64,000 nucleotides of DNA, from assembly GCA_025698895.1 (NCBI GenBank), contig JAILWO010000002.1, forward strand, positions 868,001-932,000, written 5' to 3'. This stretch comes from Rhizobiaceae bacterium. Lineage in GTDB: Bacteria; Pseudomonadota; Alphaproteobacteria; Rhizobiales; Rhizobiaceae. The position numbers and the translations under genes were made by a program. The notes under the pieces were generated by a model that did no database searches, had not been told where the DNA came from, and saw nothing but the letters and a program-made list of their open reading frames with translations. Shown here in pieces: positions 42,873 to 52,227 of the stretch (position 1 is the first letter of the stretch; every line of letters starts with the position of its first letter).

Positions 42873-43382
42873 ATGACGGGTTCTCCCTTTCTCGCCGCCC
42901 TCGGATCCGAAGGTCCGGCGGCCGGCCGAGAAAAAGACATGGGTCTTTACGGATGGCTGATCGGAAGCTGGGAAATGGAAACCGACCACCGCCTCGACGA
43001 CGGCACGATCCACAAATCGAGCGGGGAAATCCATTTCGGCTGGGTGCTGGAAGGCCGCGCGATCCAGGACGTCTGGATCAGGCCCAAGCGCCCCGCGCCG
43101 TCCACCATGTACGGCACGACCTGGCGCATCTTCGATCCCGCCATCGATGGCTGGCACATCATCTGGGCCGATCCACTCAACCAGGATTACTCGCGTCAAA
43201 TTGGGCGGGCGGACGGCAAGGACATTGTCCAGATCGGCGAGGACTCGCGCGGCCTGAAAACCCGATGGCGCTTCACCGAGATCACCGCCGACAGCTTCCA
43301 TTGGATCGGCGAGGAAAGATCGTCCGAGAGCGACCCCTGGCTGATCACATATGAGCATTTTGCCCGCAGAACAGCTTCGTAG
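42873..43382 (+). CDS. DUF1579-like protein
   Basis: A 169-residue protein with a beta-rich pattern (LIGSWEMETDHRLDDGTIH, EIHFGWVLEGRAIQDVW, MYGTTWRIFDPAIDGWHIIW) similar to DUF1579/lipocalin-like proteins that measure or bind small molecules. No signal peptide. I chose the ATG at 42873, since the residues from 42807 onward read as repeat-like linker. Function unknown. Confidence 0.7.
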   Translation: MTGSPFLAALGSEGPAAGREKDMGLYGWLIGSWEMETDHRLDDGTIHKSSGEIHFGWVLEGRAIQDVWIRPKRPAPSTMYGTTWRIFDPAIDGWHIIWADPLNQDYSRQIGRADGKDIVQIGEDSRGLKTRWRFTEITADSFHWIGEERSSESDPWLITYEHFARRTAS

Positions 43383-43434
43383 GGCACCACAAGGACCGCT
43401 AAGGTCCGACACCAGTGGGTCTGCGCTTTGCCTT

Positions 43435-44136
43435 TCAGGGCGCCCGCACGACGCGGGGCGCCTCGATAAGCCGATTGTCTATGACGAGGCTGGCCCGCTC
43501 GAGCGGTGCGCAATGCCGCAGGTATAGGCGCTGGCCTTCGAGGTAGCGCCTGTTCGACGGCGCGCCGGGATCGGGGTCGGATCCGTCGCGCGCGGCCATC
43601 CGCGCGTAGGAGACGGAGAAGGGAACATCGAGATAGATGCTCATGTCCCACCATCCCGCCAGTTCGTCGCGATGCAGGAATATGCCGTCGAGGATCAGGG
43701 TCGACGTTTCGTCAACGGCCAGGGGTGGCGAGGGTACCGGGCGATCGGTGCGATGGTCGAAGCGCACGGTCCGCACACCCCGCTCGCCGGCGCGGAATGG
43801 CGCGAGCAGGTCGCGTTTCAGCGCATCGTAGTCATAGGAATCGCGGAAGAAGCCGTCGGGAGAATCCCGGCCACGCCGATACCGGATCCTGCGGGGATGA
43901 TGGAAGCCATCCACGCCGGCGCGCACGACATGCCGCCCCCGGGCGCGGATCAGCGGCGCCAACTCGTCGGCAAAGTTGGTCTTGCCCGAACCGTCCACGC
44001 CGTCGATGGCGACGATGATGCGCCGGCCGTCGATGGCCGAAATCCGCTCGGCCGTGTATTCAAGCACTTCCGTCCGTGCCGGAGCGTGATTTGATTTGCT
44101 GGAGGCGGTGATCGTCATGGCCTGTTCCGTCGGCAT
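43435..44136 (-). CDS. Uridine kinase-like P-loop kinase
   Basis: About 233 residues. Walker A VAIDGVDGSGKTNFADEL lies near residues 42-59. VVRAGVDGFHHPRRIRYRRG, DSYDYDALKRDLLAPFR and LILDGIFLHRDEL follow as in uridine-kinase/phosphoribulokinase-like proteins, and SIYLDVPFSVSYARMAARDG is the lid region. Substrate not known; nucleoside kinase is likeliest. An alternative ATG at 44118 exists; the start is uncertain by a few residues. Confidence 0.78.
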   Translation of the reverse strand: MPTEQAMTITASSKSNHAPARTEVLEYTAERISAIDGRRIIVAIDGVDGSGKTNFADELAPLIRARGRHVVRAGVDGFHHPRRIRYRRGRDSPDGFFRDSYDYDALKRDLLAPFRAGERGVRTVRFDHRTDRPVPSPPLAVDETSTLILDGIFLHRDELAGWWDMSIYLDVPFSVSYARMAARDGSDPDPGAPSNRRYLEGQRLYLRHCAPLERASLVIDNRLIEAPRVVRAP

Positions 44137-44296
44137 GCCATGGTCACCCGAGCAGGTCGAATTGCCAAGGTTTGGTAATGTCTCAGTTTGAATTTCGGCT
44201 TCCGACCCTTCTGCTCGTAAGAGTCCAAAAGTTGCCACTCTCGCGTTAATCGTCGCGAGGCGTAGCCGTCGGCGTAAGAGCGCAGATGGCGGTGGG

Positions 44297-45475
44297 CTAT
44301 TTCGTCACGGTCTCAGCGTCATCTACTATGAATTTGGCCCGGGCATATAGCTCATCGAACGTCACTACCTCAGGCCAGCGGAGCGAGCGACGGAATAACT
44401 CGAACGACCGAAACTTGTCTTTGTTGGCGCCGTTCGGGCTATCGAGTTCCCCAAGGTTGCCAATGACCAGAAATGAGCGGGGCTGAAACTGAAAAAGCGT
44501 CTCTCCGGTCAAGTCGCCCGTCTCGGAATGGGTGGGCCGAAACACCTCCGTTAGGTCTTCCAGCGCTCGTTGGACCGTAACCTGTATCTGTGAGACTGCG
44601 CCGGCAAGCTCCAAGCTCGGAGCAAAGACGCCGGGTCGATAGCTCCTGACGAGGTCGGTGTCGGAGGTCTTGATTTCTACGAAGCAGAGCGAGTTGATGG
44701 CGGCGACGGTCTTCATGAGCCCATCCACCTCCTTGCCCCGGCCGGTGATGTTGTATCCGGCGACCTTGGACTTCAGCGTCTGGCCGTCCAGCTTGCTCAT
44801 CGGGATGTATGAGAGGCCGTAGCCAAATATCCATGTGTTCCGCTCAAAGAAGGCCTGCCACGCGTCCTCCATGCGCCCGTTGGCCTCCACCTTCTGGCTC
44901 TCGCGGAATTCATCGTCATCAAGCATCCGCTTGAAGTGGGCCAGCTCTTTCTTGCGACGAGCGAGGCTGTAGATTTCCTGAGCCTGCACATCGGTTTCAA
45001 GCACCGCATTTAGGAGCTTGGGGTCTTCCACCAGGACCTTCGCAATCTGGCGACGGTCGAATGACGACTGGACCTGGGCGCGGTCGGGCAGTTTGCCGCC
45101 GTCCTCGCCCACGAAAATCATGGTCTCGCAGGTCTTGATGAACGTCAGCAGCTCATCGATCTCTTTCCCGTACAGCGGGAAGGTATCGACAGCGTAAGGC
45201 ATGTCCTTGCTGTTCCACTTCTGGAAGGTCAAGGTGCTGATCTTGCTGCTGTCCTCGTGCAGTGTCGCCTTGAACTGGTAGCGCCCGGCATTGCTCCTGC
45301 GCAGGACGACCTCTTTGCCTTCCCTCACTGCGATGATCCCCCCTTTGCCCTCAACCACCCTATACATGAACCTTTTAGGAGGTATGTCCTTCTCACCGAT
45401 TTGGGTGATGCGCTTTGAGTAATAGGTGATCTTGGGCAATCGCCCCCAGAAGTAAGTCTCATCGCTGTCCGACAT
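44297..45475 (-). CDS. sduA: Shedu anti-phage nuclease, SduA-like (DUF4263)
   Basis: A 392-residue protein with the Shedu/DUF4263 C-terminal nuclease domain. FFERNTWIFGYGL near residue 209 is characteristic. PD-(D/E)XK residues follow: Asp251 (GKEVDGLM), Glu267 and Lys269 (CFVEIKTSD), then the SQIQ motif near 295-298. The N-terminal half (mixed beta, about residues 20-130) is the variable sensor region. Shedu is a single-gene defence system that acts on phage or plasmid DNA. AGGA five bases before the ATG at 45475 fixes the start. It sits between a kinase and the rpsB operon, a typical lone-insertion spot. Confidence 0.86.
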   Translation of the reverse strand: MSDSDETYFWGRLPKITYYSKRITQIGEKDIPPKRFMYRVVEGKGGIIAVREGKEVVLRRSNAGRYQFKATLHEDSSKISTLTFQKWNSKDMPYAVDTFPLYGKEIDELLTFIKTCETMIFVGEDGGKLPDRAQVQSSFDRRQIAKVLVEDPKLLNAVLETDVQAQEIYSLARRKKELAHFKRMLDDDEFRESQKVEANGRMEDAWQAFFERNTWIFGYGLSYIPMSKLDGQTLKSKVAGYNITGRGKEVDGLMKTVAAINSLCFVEIKTSDTDLVRSYRPGVFAPSLELAGAVSQIQVTVQRALEDLTEVFRPTHSETGDLTGETLFQFQPRSFLVIGNLGELDSPNGANKDKFRSFELFRRSLRWPEVVTFDELYARAKFIVDDAETVTK

Positions 45476-45747
45476 CGGCTTCCTGACACGCAAATGTACG
45501 CGATCAATCTACTCGGATCATGCTCTGGAGTCTTGGTCTACGACATAATCCACAGGCGCGTCCTTACGTCAGAAACCATGCCGTCAGCTCAACCGTCGTA
45601 AATACTAGAGGTCTCTTGCGTGCTTGGCATTATGATTCCCAAGCAGCCGCCATTAGCATAAGCGGTGATGTCCGTTACTGCGATCGGTTGGCCAAATCCT
45701 GCCATTCCCCTCCCCCAAGCAGAAATTCAATCCAGACACACCAAGGC

Positions 45748-45776
45748 TTGCCTTTCTCGCCGCTTGCCCCTATATC
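45748..45776 (+). promoter_or_regulatory. Probable promoter of the rpsB-tsf operon
   Basis: TTGCCT (45748-45753) and TATATC (45771-45776) are separated by 17 bases and lie 127 bases before rpsB. The remainder of the 427-base gap (45476-45902) between sduA and rpsB contains no gene that I can see. Its proximal 120 bases are GC-rich and could form a leader structure for ribosomal autoregulation. Confidence 0.5.
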
Positions 45777-45902
45777 GCGCCGCATTCCACACACGGACCT
45801 GGGTAGCGGATCGGGAGACATCCGGCCGGACCCTCCGGTGGCGTCGGGGCAGCCGCCTCGCGCCGAAGTCCGTGGAGGCCAACCGGAAAAGGAAAATGCC
45901 AG

Positions 45903-46748
45903 ATGGCTCTGCCTGACTACACCATGCGTCAGCTTCTCGAAGCCGGCGTCCACTTCGGACACCAGACCCACCGCTGGAACCCGAAGATGTCGCCCTATAT
46001 CTTCGGCTCGCGCAACAACATCCACATTATCGACCTGTCGCAGACGGTGCCGCTGCTGCACCAGGCGCTCAAGGTCGTGTCCGACACGGTCGCACGCGGC
46101 GGACGCGTGCTGTTCGTCGGCACCAAGCGCCAGGCGTCTGAGCTGGTCGCCGACGCCGCGCAGCGTTCGGCCCAGTACTATGTCAATTCGCGCTGGCTGG
46201 GCGGCATGCTCACCAACTGGAAGACGATCTCGAACTCGATCTCGCGCCTGCGCAGGCTCGACGACCTCCTCTCCGGCGAGGCCCAGGGCTTCACCAAGAA
46301 GGAGCGGCTCAACCTCGACCGCGAGCGCGAGAAGCTCGACAAGGCGCTGGGCGGCATCAAGGACATGGGCTCGACGCCCGACCTGATGTTCGTGATCGAC
46401 ACCAACAAGGAGGCGATCGCCATTCAGGAGGCCAAGCGGCTGGGCATCCCGGTCGTGGCCGTGATCGACTCCAACTGCGATCCGGACCTGGTCGACTATC
46501 CGATCCCGGGCAATGACGACGCCGCGCGCGCCATCGGGCTCTATTGCGACCTCGTCGCCAAGGCCGCGATCGACGGCATCGCGCGCCAGCAGGGCTCGCT
46601 CGGCATGGATGTCGGCGCGTCCGCGGAGGCTCCTGTCGAGCCGGCCGTGCTCGAGGCGACCGAGGCCCCGGCCACGGAGGAAGCCGCCGCGGCCGAGGAA
46701 GCCGCTTCGGCCGCCGAGCCCGGCAAGGACGGCGCCGCTTCGGCCTGA
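45903..46748 (+). CDS. rpsB: 30S ribosomal protein S2
   Basis: A 281-residue S2. It opens with [20 protein letters not shown] and has the family motifs [21 protein letters not shown] and [20 protein letters not shown]. Past residue about 230 it has an extra Ala/Glu-rich acidic tail of about 50 residues ([19 protein letters not shown]), common in alphaproteobacteria but absent from E. coli S2. First gene of the long rpsB-to-lpxB operon. Confidence 0.98.
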   Translation: MALPDYTMRQLLEAGVHFGHQTHRWNPKMSPYIFGSRNNIHIIDLSQTVPLLHQALKVVSDTVARGGRVLFVGTKRQASELVADAAQRSAQYYVNSRWLGGMLTNWKTISNSISRLRRLDDLLSGEAQGFTKKERLNLDREREKLDKALGGIKDMGSTPDLMFVIDTNKEAIAIQEAKRLGIPVVAVIDSNCDPDLVDYPIPGNDDAARAIGLYCDLVAKAAIDGIARQQGSLGMDVGASAEAPVEPAVLEATEAPATEEAAAAEEAASAAEPGKDGAASA

Positions 46749-46773
46749 CCGCGACGTCCATTCCCATCCGTTC

Positions 46774-46809
46774 GGGCGGCGCAGCGTGCGAACCACGACT
46801 GCGCTGCCC
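46774..46809 (+). terminator. Attenuator-like hairpin between rpsB and tsf
   Basis: GGGCGGCGCAG (46774-46784) pairs with CTGCGCTGCCC (46799-46809) with one mismatch. E. coli also has a partial terminator between rpsB and tsf. No U-run is present here, so it probably reduces rather than stops readthrough. Confidence 0.45.
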
Positions 46810-46841
46810 TCGTTTCAGGCACTGACCGACCAGAGGCTATG

Positions 46842-47765
46842 ATGAGCATTTCCGCTTCCCAGGTGAAAGAACTCCGCGACATGACCGGCGCGGGCATGAT
46901 GGACTGCAAGGCCGCGCTGGCCGAGACGAATGGCGACATGGAGGCCGCGGTCGACTGGCTGCGCGCCAAGGGCATCGCCAAGGCCGACAAGAAGTCGGGT
47001 CGCACGGCGGCCGAAGGCCTGGTCGGCGTCGCGTCCGAGGGAACGGCCGCGGTGGTCGTGGAAGTTAATTCCGAGACCGATTTCGTCGCGCGCAACGATG
47101 CCTTCCAGGAGATCGTTCGCAATGTCGCGCAGGTGGCCCTGACCACCGACGGCAGCGTCGAGGCCGTCGGCGCGGCCGTCTATCCGGGGTCGGAAAAGAC
47201 CGTCGTCGACACGATCAAGGACGCGGTCGGCACGATCGGCGAGAACATGAACCTGCGCCGTTCGGCCAGGCTCTCGGTCGGCTCGGGCGCGGTCGCGACC
47301 TATGTCCACAACGCGGTCGCCGACAATCTGGGCAAGATGGGCGTGCTGGTCGCCATCGAGACGACCGGCGACGCCGAGGCCGCGCGCGCCTTCGCCCGCC
47401 AGGTCGCCATGCATGTCGCGGCCACCAACCCGCTGGCGCTGACGGTCGAGGAAATCGACCCCAAGGCCGTCGAGCGCGAGCGCGCGATCTTTTCGGAGCA
47501 GGCGCGCGCATCGGGCAAGCCCGACAACATCATCGAGAAGATGGTGGAAGGCCGCCTGCGCAAGTTCTACGAGGAAGTCGTGCTCTTGAAGCAGGCCTTC
47601 GTGCTCAACCCCGATCAGACGGTCGAGCAGGCGCTGAAGGCGGCCGAGAAGGAAATCGGCGCGGCCGCGGCGATCACCGGCTATGTCCGCTTCGCGCTCG
47701 GCGAGGGCGTGGAAAAGGAAGAAAGCGATTTCGCCGCGGAAGTCGCCGCGGCGGCGAAGGGCTGA
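46842..47765 (+). CDS. tsf: Translation elongation factor Ts
   Basis: A 307-residue nucleotide-exchange factor for EF-Tu. The N-terminal UBA-like [20 protein letters not shown] is followed by [21 protein letters not shown] and the exchange core [17 protein letters not shown] (with the TDF motif). I use the second ATG at 46842, since AGAGG is five bases before it; the ATG at 46839 is only two bases away. Confidence 0.97.
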   Translation: MSISASQVKELRDMTGAGMMDCKAALAETNGDMEAAVDWLRAKGIAKADKKSGRTAAEGLVGVASEGTAAVVVEVNSETDFVARNDAFQEIVRNVAQVALTTDGSVEAVGAAVYPGSEKTVVDTIKDAVGTIGENMNLRRSARLSVGSGAVATYVHNAVADNLGKMGVLVAIETTGDAEAARAFARQVAMHVAATNPLALTVEEIDPKAVERERAIFSEQARASGKPDNIIEKMVEGRLRKFYEEVVLLKQAFVLNPDQTVEQALKAAEKEIGAAAAITGYVRFALGEGVEKEESDFAAEVAAAAKG

Positions 47766-47796
47766 TCGCCCGTCGACACTGTTGTTTGTACCGCGA

Positions 47797-47822
47797 GGGC
47801 GCCGGGTGACAACACGGCGCCC
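47797..47822 (+). terminator. Hairpin after tsf, weak terminator
   Basis: GGGCGCCG (47797-47804) and CGGCGCCC (47815-47822) form a stem around a ten-base loop in the gap between tsf and pyrH. The hairpin is followed by TTCGTG rather than a U-run, so readthrough into pyrH is likely. Confidence 0.4.
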
Positions 47823-47866
47823 TTCGTGTAACTGACGCCGACTTCATTTCCCGCGCAGAGGTGACC

Positions 47867-48586
47867 ATGCCGCAAGCCGCCTACCGGCGCATCCTTCTCA
47901 AGGCGTCCGGCGAGGCGCTGATGGGCGATCAGGGTTTCGGCATCGACGTGTCGGTGGCAGACCGGATCGCGGCCGACATCGCCGGCGCGCGCGCCATGGG
48001 CGTCGAGGTGGCCGTCGTCATTGGCGGCGGCAACATCTTCCGCGGTCTGGCGGTGGCGTCCAAGGGCGGCGACCGCGTGACCGGCGACCATATGGGCATG
48101 CTGGCGACCGTCATCAATTCGCTGGCGCTGCGCACCTCGCTCGTCAAGATCGGCGTCGACGCCGTCGTGCTGTCGGCCATCGCCATGCCGGAGATCTGCG
48201 AGAGCTTCTCCCAGCGCCAGGCGACCGCCTACATGAATGCCGGCAAGGTGGTGATCTTCGCCGGCGGCACGGGCAATCCATTCTTCACAACCGATTCGGC
48301 GGCCGCACTGCGCGCGGCCGAGATCGGCGCCGACGCGCTGTTCAAGGGCACGCAGGTCGACGGCGTCTATTCGGCCGATCCCAAGAAGGACCCGGATGCC
48401 ACCCGTTTCGACCGGCTCACGCATCAGGACGTGCTGACGCGCGGCCTGGCCGTGATGGATACGGCCGCCATCGCGCTTGCGCGCGAGAACAACATCCCGA
48501 TAATCGTGTATTCGATCCACGAGGCCGGCGGCCTGGGCGAGATCCTCTCGGGGCGGGGCCGCTGCACGATCGTGGCGGACGCCTGA
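47867..48586 (+). CDS. pyrH: UMP kinase
   Basis: A 239-residue bacterial UMP kinase of the amino-acid kinase fold: [47 protein letters not shown], and the uridylate-binding [17 protein letters not shown]. It makes UDP from UMP and ATP. AGAGGTG precedes the ATG at 47867; a GTG at 47861 overlaps that site and is less likely. Confidence 0.96.
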   Translation: MPQAAYRRILLKASGEALMGDQGFGIDVSVADRIAADIAGARAMGVEVAVVIGGGNIFRGLAVASKGGDRVTGDHMGMLATVINSLALRTSLVKIGVDAVVLSAIAMPEICESFSQRQATAYMNAGKVVIFAGGTGNPFFTTDSAAALRAAEIGADALFKGTQVDGVYSADPKKDPDATRFDRLTHQDVLTRGLAVMDTAAIALARENNIPIIVYSIHEAGGLGEILSGRGRCTIVADA

Positions 48587-48636
48587 GGCGCGCGGTCGCA
48601 CCAGGCGGGAACAGGACAGGAGCGGAGGCAAGCACC

Positions 48637-49197
48637 ATGGCTAGCGGCGTCGATTTCAAGGATCTGCAGCGCCGGATGGACGGCGCCGTCAGCGCGTTCA
48701 AGAGCGACCTGGCATCGCTCAGGACGGGGCGCGCCTCGGCCAATCTGCTCGACCCGGTGATGGTCGACGCCTACGGGTCATCCATGCCGATCAACCAGGT
48801 CGCCACCGTCACCGCGCCGGAGCCGCGCATGGTGCAGGTCTCGGTCTGGGACAAGGGCCTGGCAGGCGCCGTCGACCGGGCGATCCGGGAATCCAATATG
48901 GGGTTCAATCCGATCGTGGACGGCAGCACGCTGCGCATCCCGATCCCGGAACTCAACGAGGAACGGCGCAAGCAGTTCGCCAAGATCGCGCACCAATACG
49001 CGGAGAACGCACGCGTGGCCGCCCGTCACGTCCGGCGCGACGGCATGGAACATGCCAAGAAGGCCGAGAAGGATCACGAAATCAGCCAGGACGACCTTCG
49101 CACCGCCAGCGACCGCATCCAGAAGATGACCGACGACACGATATCGCAGATCGATTCCCTTCTCGCCGAGAAGGAAGCCGAGATCATGCAGGTCTGA
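48637..49197 (+). CDS. frr: Ribosome recycling factor
   Basis: A 186-residue protein with the typical RRF layout. An N-terminal helix ([20 protein letters not shown]) is followed by the beta domain [20 protein letters not shown] and the C-terminal helices ([20 protein letters not shown]). It splits post-termination ribosomes together with EF-G. It lies 50 bases after pyrH in the operon. Confidence 0.97.
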   Translation: MASGVDFKDLQRRMDGAVSAFKSDLASLRTGRASANLLDPVMVDAYGSSMPINQVATVTAPEPRMVQVSVWDKGLAGAVDRAIRESNMGFNPIVDGSTLRIPIPELNEERRKQFAKIAHQYAENARVAARHVRRDGMEHAKKAEKDHEISQDDLRTASDRIQKMTDDTISQIDSLLAEKEAEIMQV

Positions 49198-49232
49198 CCG
49201 CTCCCGTCGCCGCGGCGCCGGCAGGAAACGAG

Positions 49233-49952
49233 ATGCCCAAGCCGACCCACATAGCCATTATCATGGACGGCAACGGCCGCTGGGCCAAGGCGCGCGGCCT
49301 GCCGCGCGTGGCCGGCCACCGGGCGGGCGTCGAGGCGCTGCGCCAGGCGGTGCGCAACGCCGGCGATTTCGGGATACCGTTCCTGACGGTCTATGCTTTT
49401 TCCTCGGAGAACTGGTCGCGTCCGGCATCGGAGGTCAGCGACCTGATGGGCCTGCTCAGGCTGTTCATCCGCCGCGACCTCGCCGAACTGCACCACAACG
49501 GGGTGAAGGTGCGCGCCATCGGCGATCGCGTGGGCCTCGAGCCAGACATACGCGCCATGATCGAGGAGGCCGAGAACCTGACGGCCGGCAATACGGCCAT
49601 GACGCTGGTGATCGCCTTCAACTATGGCGGCCGCGACGAGATCGCGCGGGCGGCCAAGAAGATCGCGTCGGCGGCCGAGAAGGGGCTCCTGTCGCCCGAC
49701 GCCGTCACGCCCGACGCCTTCGGCGCCTTCCTGGACACCGGCGGCATCCCCGATCCCGATCTCGTCATCAGGACGAGCGGCGAGCAGCGGCTGTCCAACT
49801 TCATGCTCTGGCAGGCGGCCTATTCGGAATTCGTCTTTCTGCCCTGCTACTGGCCTGATTTCGGCCGCGAGCACCTCAGCGAGGCGATCGATACCTTCAT
49901 GGGGCGCGAGCGCCGCTATGGCGGCGTGGCTGCCCGAGACGCCGCGTCGTGA
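49233..49952 (+). CDS. uppS: Isoprenyl transferase / undecaprenyl diphosphate synthase
   Basis: A 239-residue cis-prenyltransferase. It opens with [19 protein letters not shown], carrying the catalytic Asp, then [16 protein letters not shown] and [13 protein letters not shown], and closes with [19 protein letters not shown]. It makes the undecaprenyl carrier for peptidoglycan. Only 35 bases separate it from frr; E. coli has dxr at this place. Confidence 0.96.
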   Translation: MPKPTHIAIIMDGNGRWAKARGLPRVAGHRAGVEALRQAVRNAGDFGIPFLTVYAFSSENWSRPASEVSDLMGLLRLFIRRDLAELHHNGVKVRAIGDRVGLEPDIRAMIEEAENLTAGNTAMTLVIAFNYGGRDEIARAAKKIASAAEKGLLSPDAVTPDAFGAFLDTGGIPDPDLVIRTSGEQRLSNFMLWQAAYSEFVFLPCYWPDFGREHLSEAIDTFMGRERRYGGVAARDAAS

Positions 49953-50776
49953 GCGATCCGGCGCCGCCACCGGGCGGAAAAACGCGCAGCAACTTGCAAC
50001 TCAGGATCCTGTCGGCCGTCGTGCTGGCGGCGGTGACGCTGGCGCTGACCTGGGCGGGCGGCGTTTGGTTCCGCGTCTTCGCCGTTGCGGTGATGCTTCT
50101 GATGTTTTTGGAATGGAGCGCGATGGTCGGGCTGAAGCCGGGCCGCCCGCACCACGCGTTCTGCTGGGGCGGCATCGTGCTCGTCGCGGGGGCGGTGCTG
50201 ACCGGGCAGGGCGAGATGGCGATCTTCGCCCTGATCCTGATCGCCGGCCTGGCCGCGCTGGTCTCCGGCATCGTCTTCGGCGGCGGCATGGCCGGCGCCG
50301 GGGGCCTCGTCTATTCGGGCCTGTCGGGCGCGTGCCTGTCGTTGCTTCGCGGCGACAGCATCGAGGGGCTGGCGGCGATCGTCTTTCTGTTCGCCGTGGT
50401 CTGGGGGACCGACATCTTCGCCTATTTCGTCGGGCGTGCGTTGGGCGGACCGAAGCTGGCCCCGTCGATCTCGCCGGGAAAGACCTGGAGCGGCGCGATC
50501 GGCGGGCTGGTCGCCGCGATGATCTTCGGTGTGCCGCTGGCGATGGCGGTGGGCGATGGGCCGTTCTTCGCCGCGTTCATCGCCCTGACGCTGTCGGTCG
50601 TGTCGCAACTGGGCGACCTGGCCGAATCGTCGGCCAAGCGGCGCTACGGCGTGAAGGATTCGGGCCACATCATTCCCGGCCATGGCGGGGTGATGGACCG
50701 GGTCGACGGGCTTGTGGCCGGCGCCATCGCACTGTACGTCATCAGCGTCGTCTTCGAGACAGGGTTCGCTCACTGA
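49949..50776 (+). CDS. cdsA: Phosphatidate cytidylyltransferase
   Basis: A 275-residue membrane enzyme producing CDP-diacylglycerol. About eight membrane segments precede the signature near [20 protein letters not shown], followed by [18 protein letters not shown]. Its GTG start overlaps the uppS stop codon by four bases. Confidence 0.94.
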   Translation: MSDPAPPPGGKTRSNLQLRILSAVVLAAVTLALTWAGGVWFRVFAVAVMLLMFLEWSAMVGLKPGRPHHAFCWGGIVLVAGAVLTGQGEMAIFALILIAGLAALVSGIVFGGGMAGAGGLVYSGLSGACLSLLRGDSIEGLAAIVFLFAVVWGTDIFAYFVGRALGGPKLAPSISPGKTWSGAIGGLVAAMIFGVPLAMAVGDGPFFAAFIALTLSVVSQLGDLAESSAKRRYGVKDSGHIIPGHGGVMDRVDGLVAGAIALYVISVVFETGFAH

Positions 50777-50877
50777 GCCGTCCGCGGAAGGCGCCGCCAA
50801 GGGCATCCGCCTTGGATTCCCCCGATGCCGACCCACTTGCCGGGCCGACGGCAAGACGCACAAGATCAGGAGCCTGC

Positions 50878-52017
50878 GTGAGCGACGTTCTGACCACCCT
50901 GTTCTCGTTTGACGGGCTGATCCTCGGCACGATCATCCCGTTCCTGTTCGTGCTGACGGTCGTGGTCTTCGTGCACGAGATGGGGCACTACCTGGTCGGG
51001 CGCTGGTGCGGCATCGGCGTCAAGGCGTTCTCGATCGGCTTCGGACCGGAACTGTTCGGCTTCCAGGACAGGCGCGGCACGCGCTGGAAGCTTTCGGCGA
51101 TCCCGCTCGGCGGCTACGTCAAGTTCGTCGGCGACATGGCGGTCACCAGCGAGCCCGATAACGATGAACTCTCCCGGCTGACGGAGGAGGAGCGGAAGGT
51201 CGCCTTCCACACCCAGCCCGTGTGGAAGCGCGCGGCCACGGTGTTTGCCGGCCCGTTCTTCAACTTCCTGCTGACGATCGCCGTCTTCTCCGTGATGTTC
51301 TCGATCTACGGGCAGTACGTCTCCGACCCGATGGTGGCGGAGGTGCGCGACGGCAGCCCGGCGCAGGCCGCCGGTTTCGAGCCGGGCGACCGGTTCCTCA
51401 GCGTCGAGGGCAGGCGCATCGAGACGTTCTCGGACGTGCAGCGCGTCGTATCCGGCCGCGCCGGCGATCCGCTCGACTTCGTGGTCGAGCGCAATGGCCA
51501 AGAGGTGCGCCTGACCGCGACGCCCGAGGTGATGGAACAGACCGACGCGCTGGGCAACACGATCCGGATCGGCGTCATCGGCGTCGTCAACAACGAACTG
51601 CTCGGGCAGCCCCGGCTGGTGACCTACACGCCGGCGGGCGCGGTCGTCGAAGCCGTCCTCGAGACCGGCCACATTCTGGAGCGGACCGGCCAGTTCCTGC
51701 AGCGCTTCGTGGTGGGGCGCGAGGACAGGTGCCAGCTCGGCGGGCCGGTGCGTATCGCCGAAATGTCGGGCCAGGCCGCCCAGCAGGGCTTTGAGTGGGT
51801 CGTCCAGCTCATCGCGCTCCTGTCGGTTGGCATAGGATTTCTCAACCTTCTGCCCATTCCCCCGCTGGACGGCGGCCATCTGGTCTTCTACGCAATGGAA
51901 GCGGTGAGGGGGCGTCCGGTTCCCGAACGCGTCATGGACCTGTTCTACAGGGCGGGTCTGTTCCTGGTGCTGGCCTTCATGGCATTCGTGTTCTGGAATG
52001 ACATATTCGGATGCTGA
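50878..52017 (+). CDS. rseP: RIP metalloprotease RseP (site-2 protease)
   Basis: A 379-residue membrane zinc protease. The HExxH active site VVFVHEMGHYLVGRWCG is near residue 33. One PDZ domain lies in about residues 130-215 (VAEVRDGSPAQAAGFEPGDR). The second metal motif NLLPIPPLDGGHL is near 330. The GTG start at 50878 has AGGAG five bases upstream. In E. coli RseP cleaves the anti-sigma factor RseA; the substrate in this organism is not known. It stands before bamA as usual. Confidence 0.93.
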   Translation: MSDVLTTLFSFDGLILGTIIPFLFVLTVVVFVHEMGHYLVGRWCGIGVKAFSIGFGPELFGFQDRRGTRWKLSAIPLGGYVKFVGDMAVTSEPDNDELSRLTEEERKVAFHTQPVWKRAATVFAGPFFNFLLTIAVFSVMFSIYGQYVSDPMVAEVRDGSPAQAAGFEPGDRFLSVEGRRIETFSDVQRVVSGRAGDPLDFVVERNGQEVRLTATPEVMEQTDALGNTIRIGVIGVVNNELLGQPRLVTYTPAGAVVEAVLETGHILERTGQFLQRFVVGREDRCQLGGPVRIAEMSGQAAQQGFEWVVQLIALLSVGIGFLNLLPIPPLDGGHLVFYAMEAVRGRPVPERVMDLFYRAGLFLVLAFMAFVFWNDIFGC

Positions 52018-52050
52018 TTCGAGGAAGCGGCGCGGGGGATTTGTTGAGAG

Positions 52051-52114
52051 GGCGTTTACCATGCGAAGACAATGGCGTGACGTGAATGCCACGCCTGAGG
52101 CTTTAGTAAACGCC
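52051..52114 (+). other. Nested hairpins in the rseP-bamA gap
   Basis: GGCGTTTAC (52051-52059) is the exact reverse complement of GTAAACGCC (52106-52114). Inside it, GGCGTG (52074-52079) pairs with CACGCC (52090-52095). Together they make a two-level stem in the 210-base gap before bamA. There is no U-run, so it could be a processing or regulatory structure of the bamA leader. Confidence 0.45.
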
Positions 52115-52227
52115 GGTTAACCAGAAGCCTTGCGTGTAGGCAAAATCCGTTTAAGACGAGTGGCGGTACCCGCCCCTCCATCGGATTTCTCGCCGTGGGG
52201 ACTACGAGAACAAGGTAATTTCGCCCG

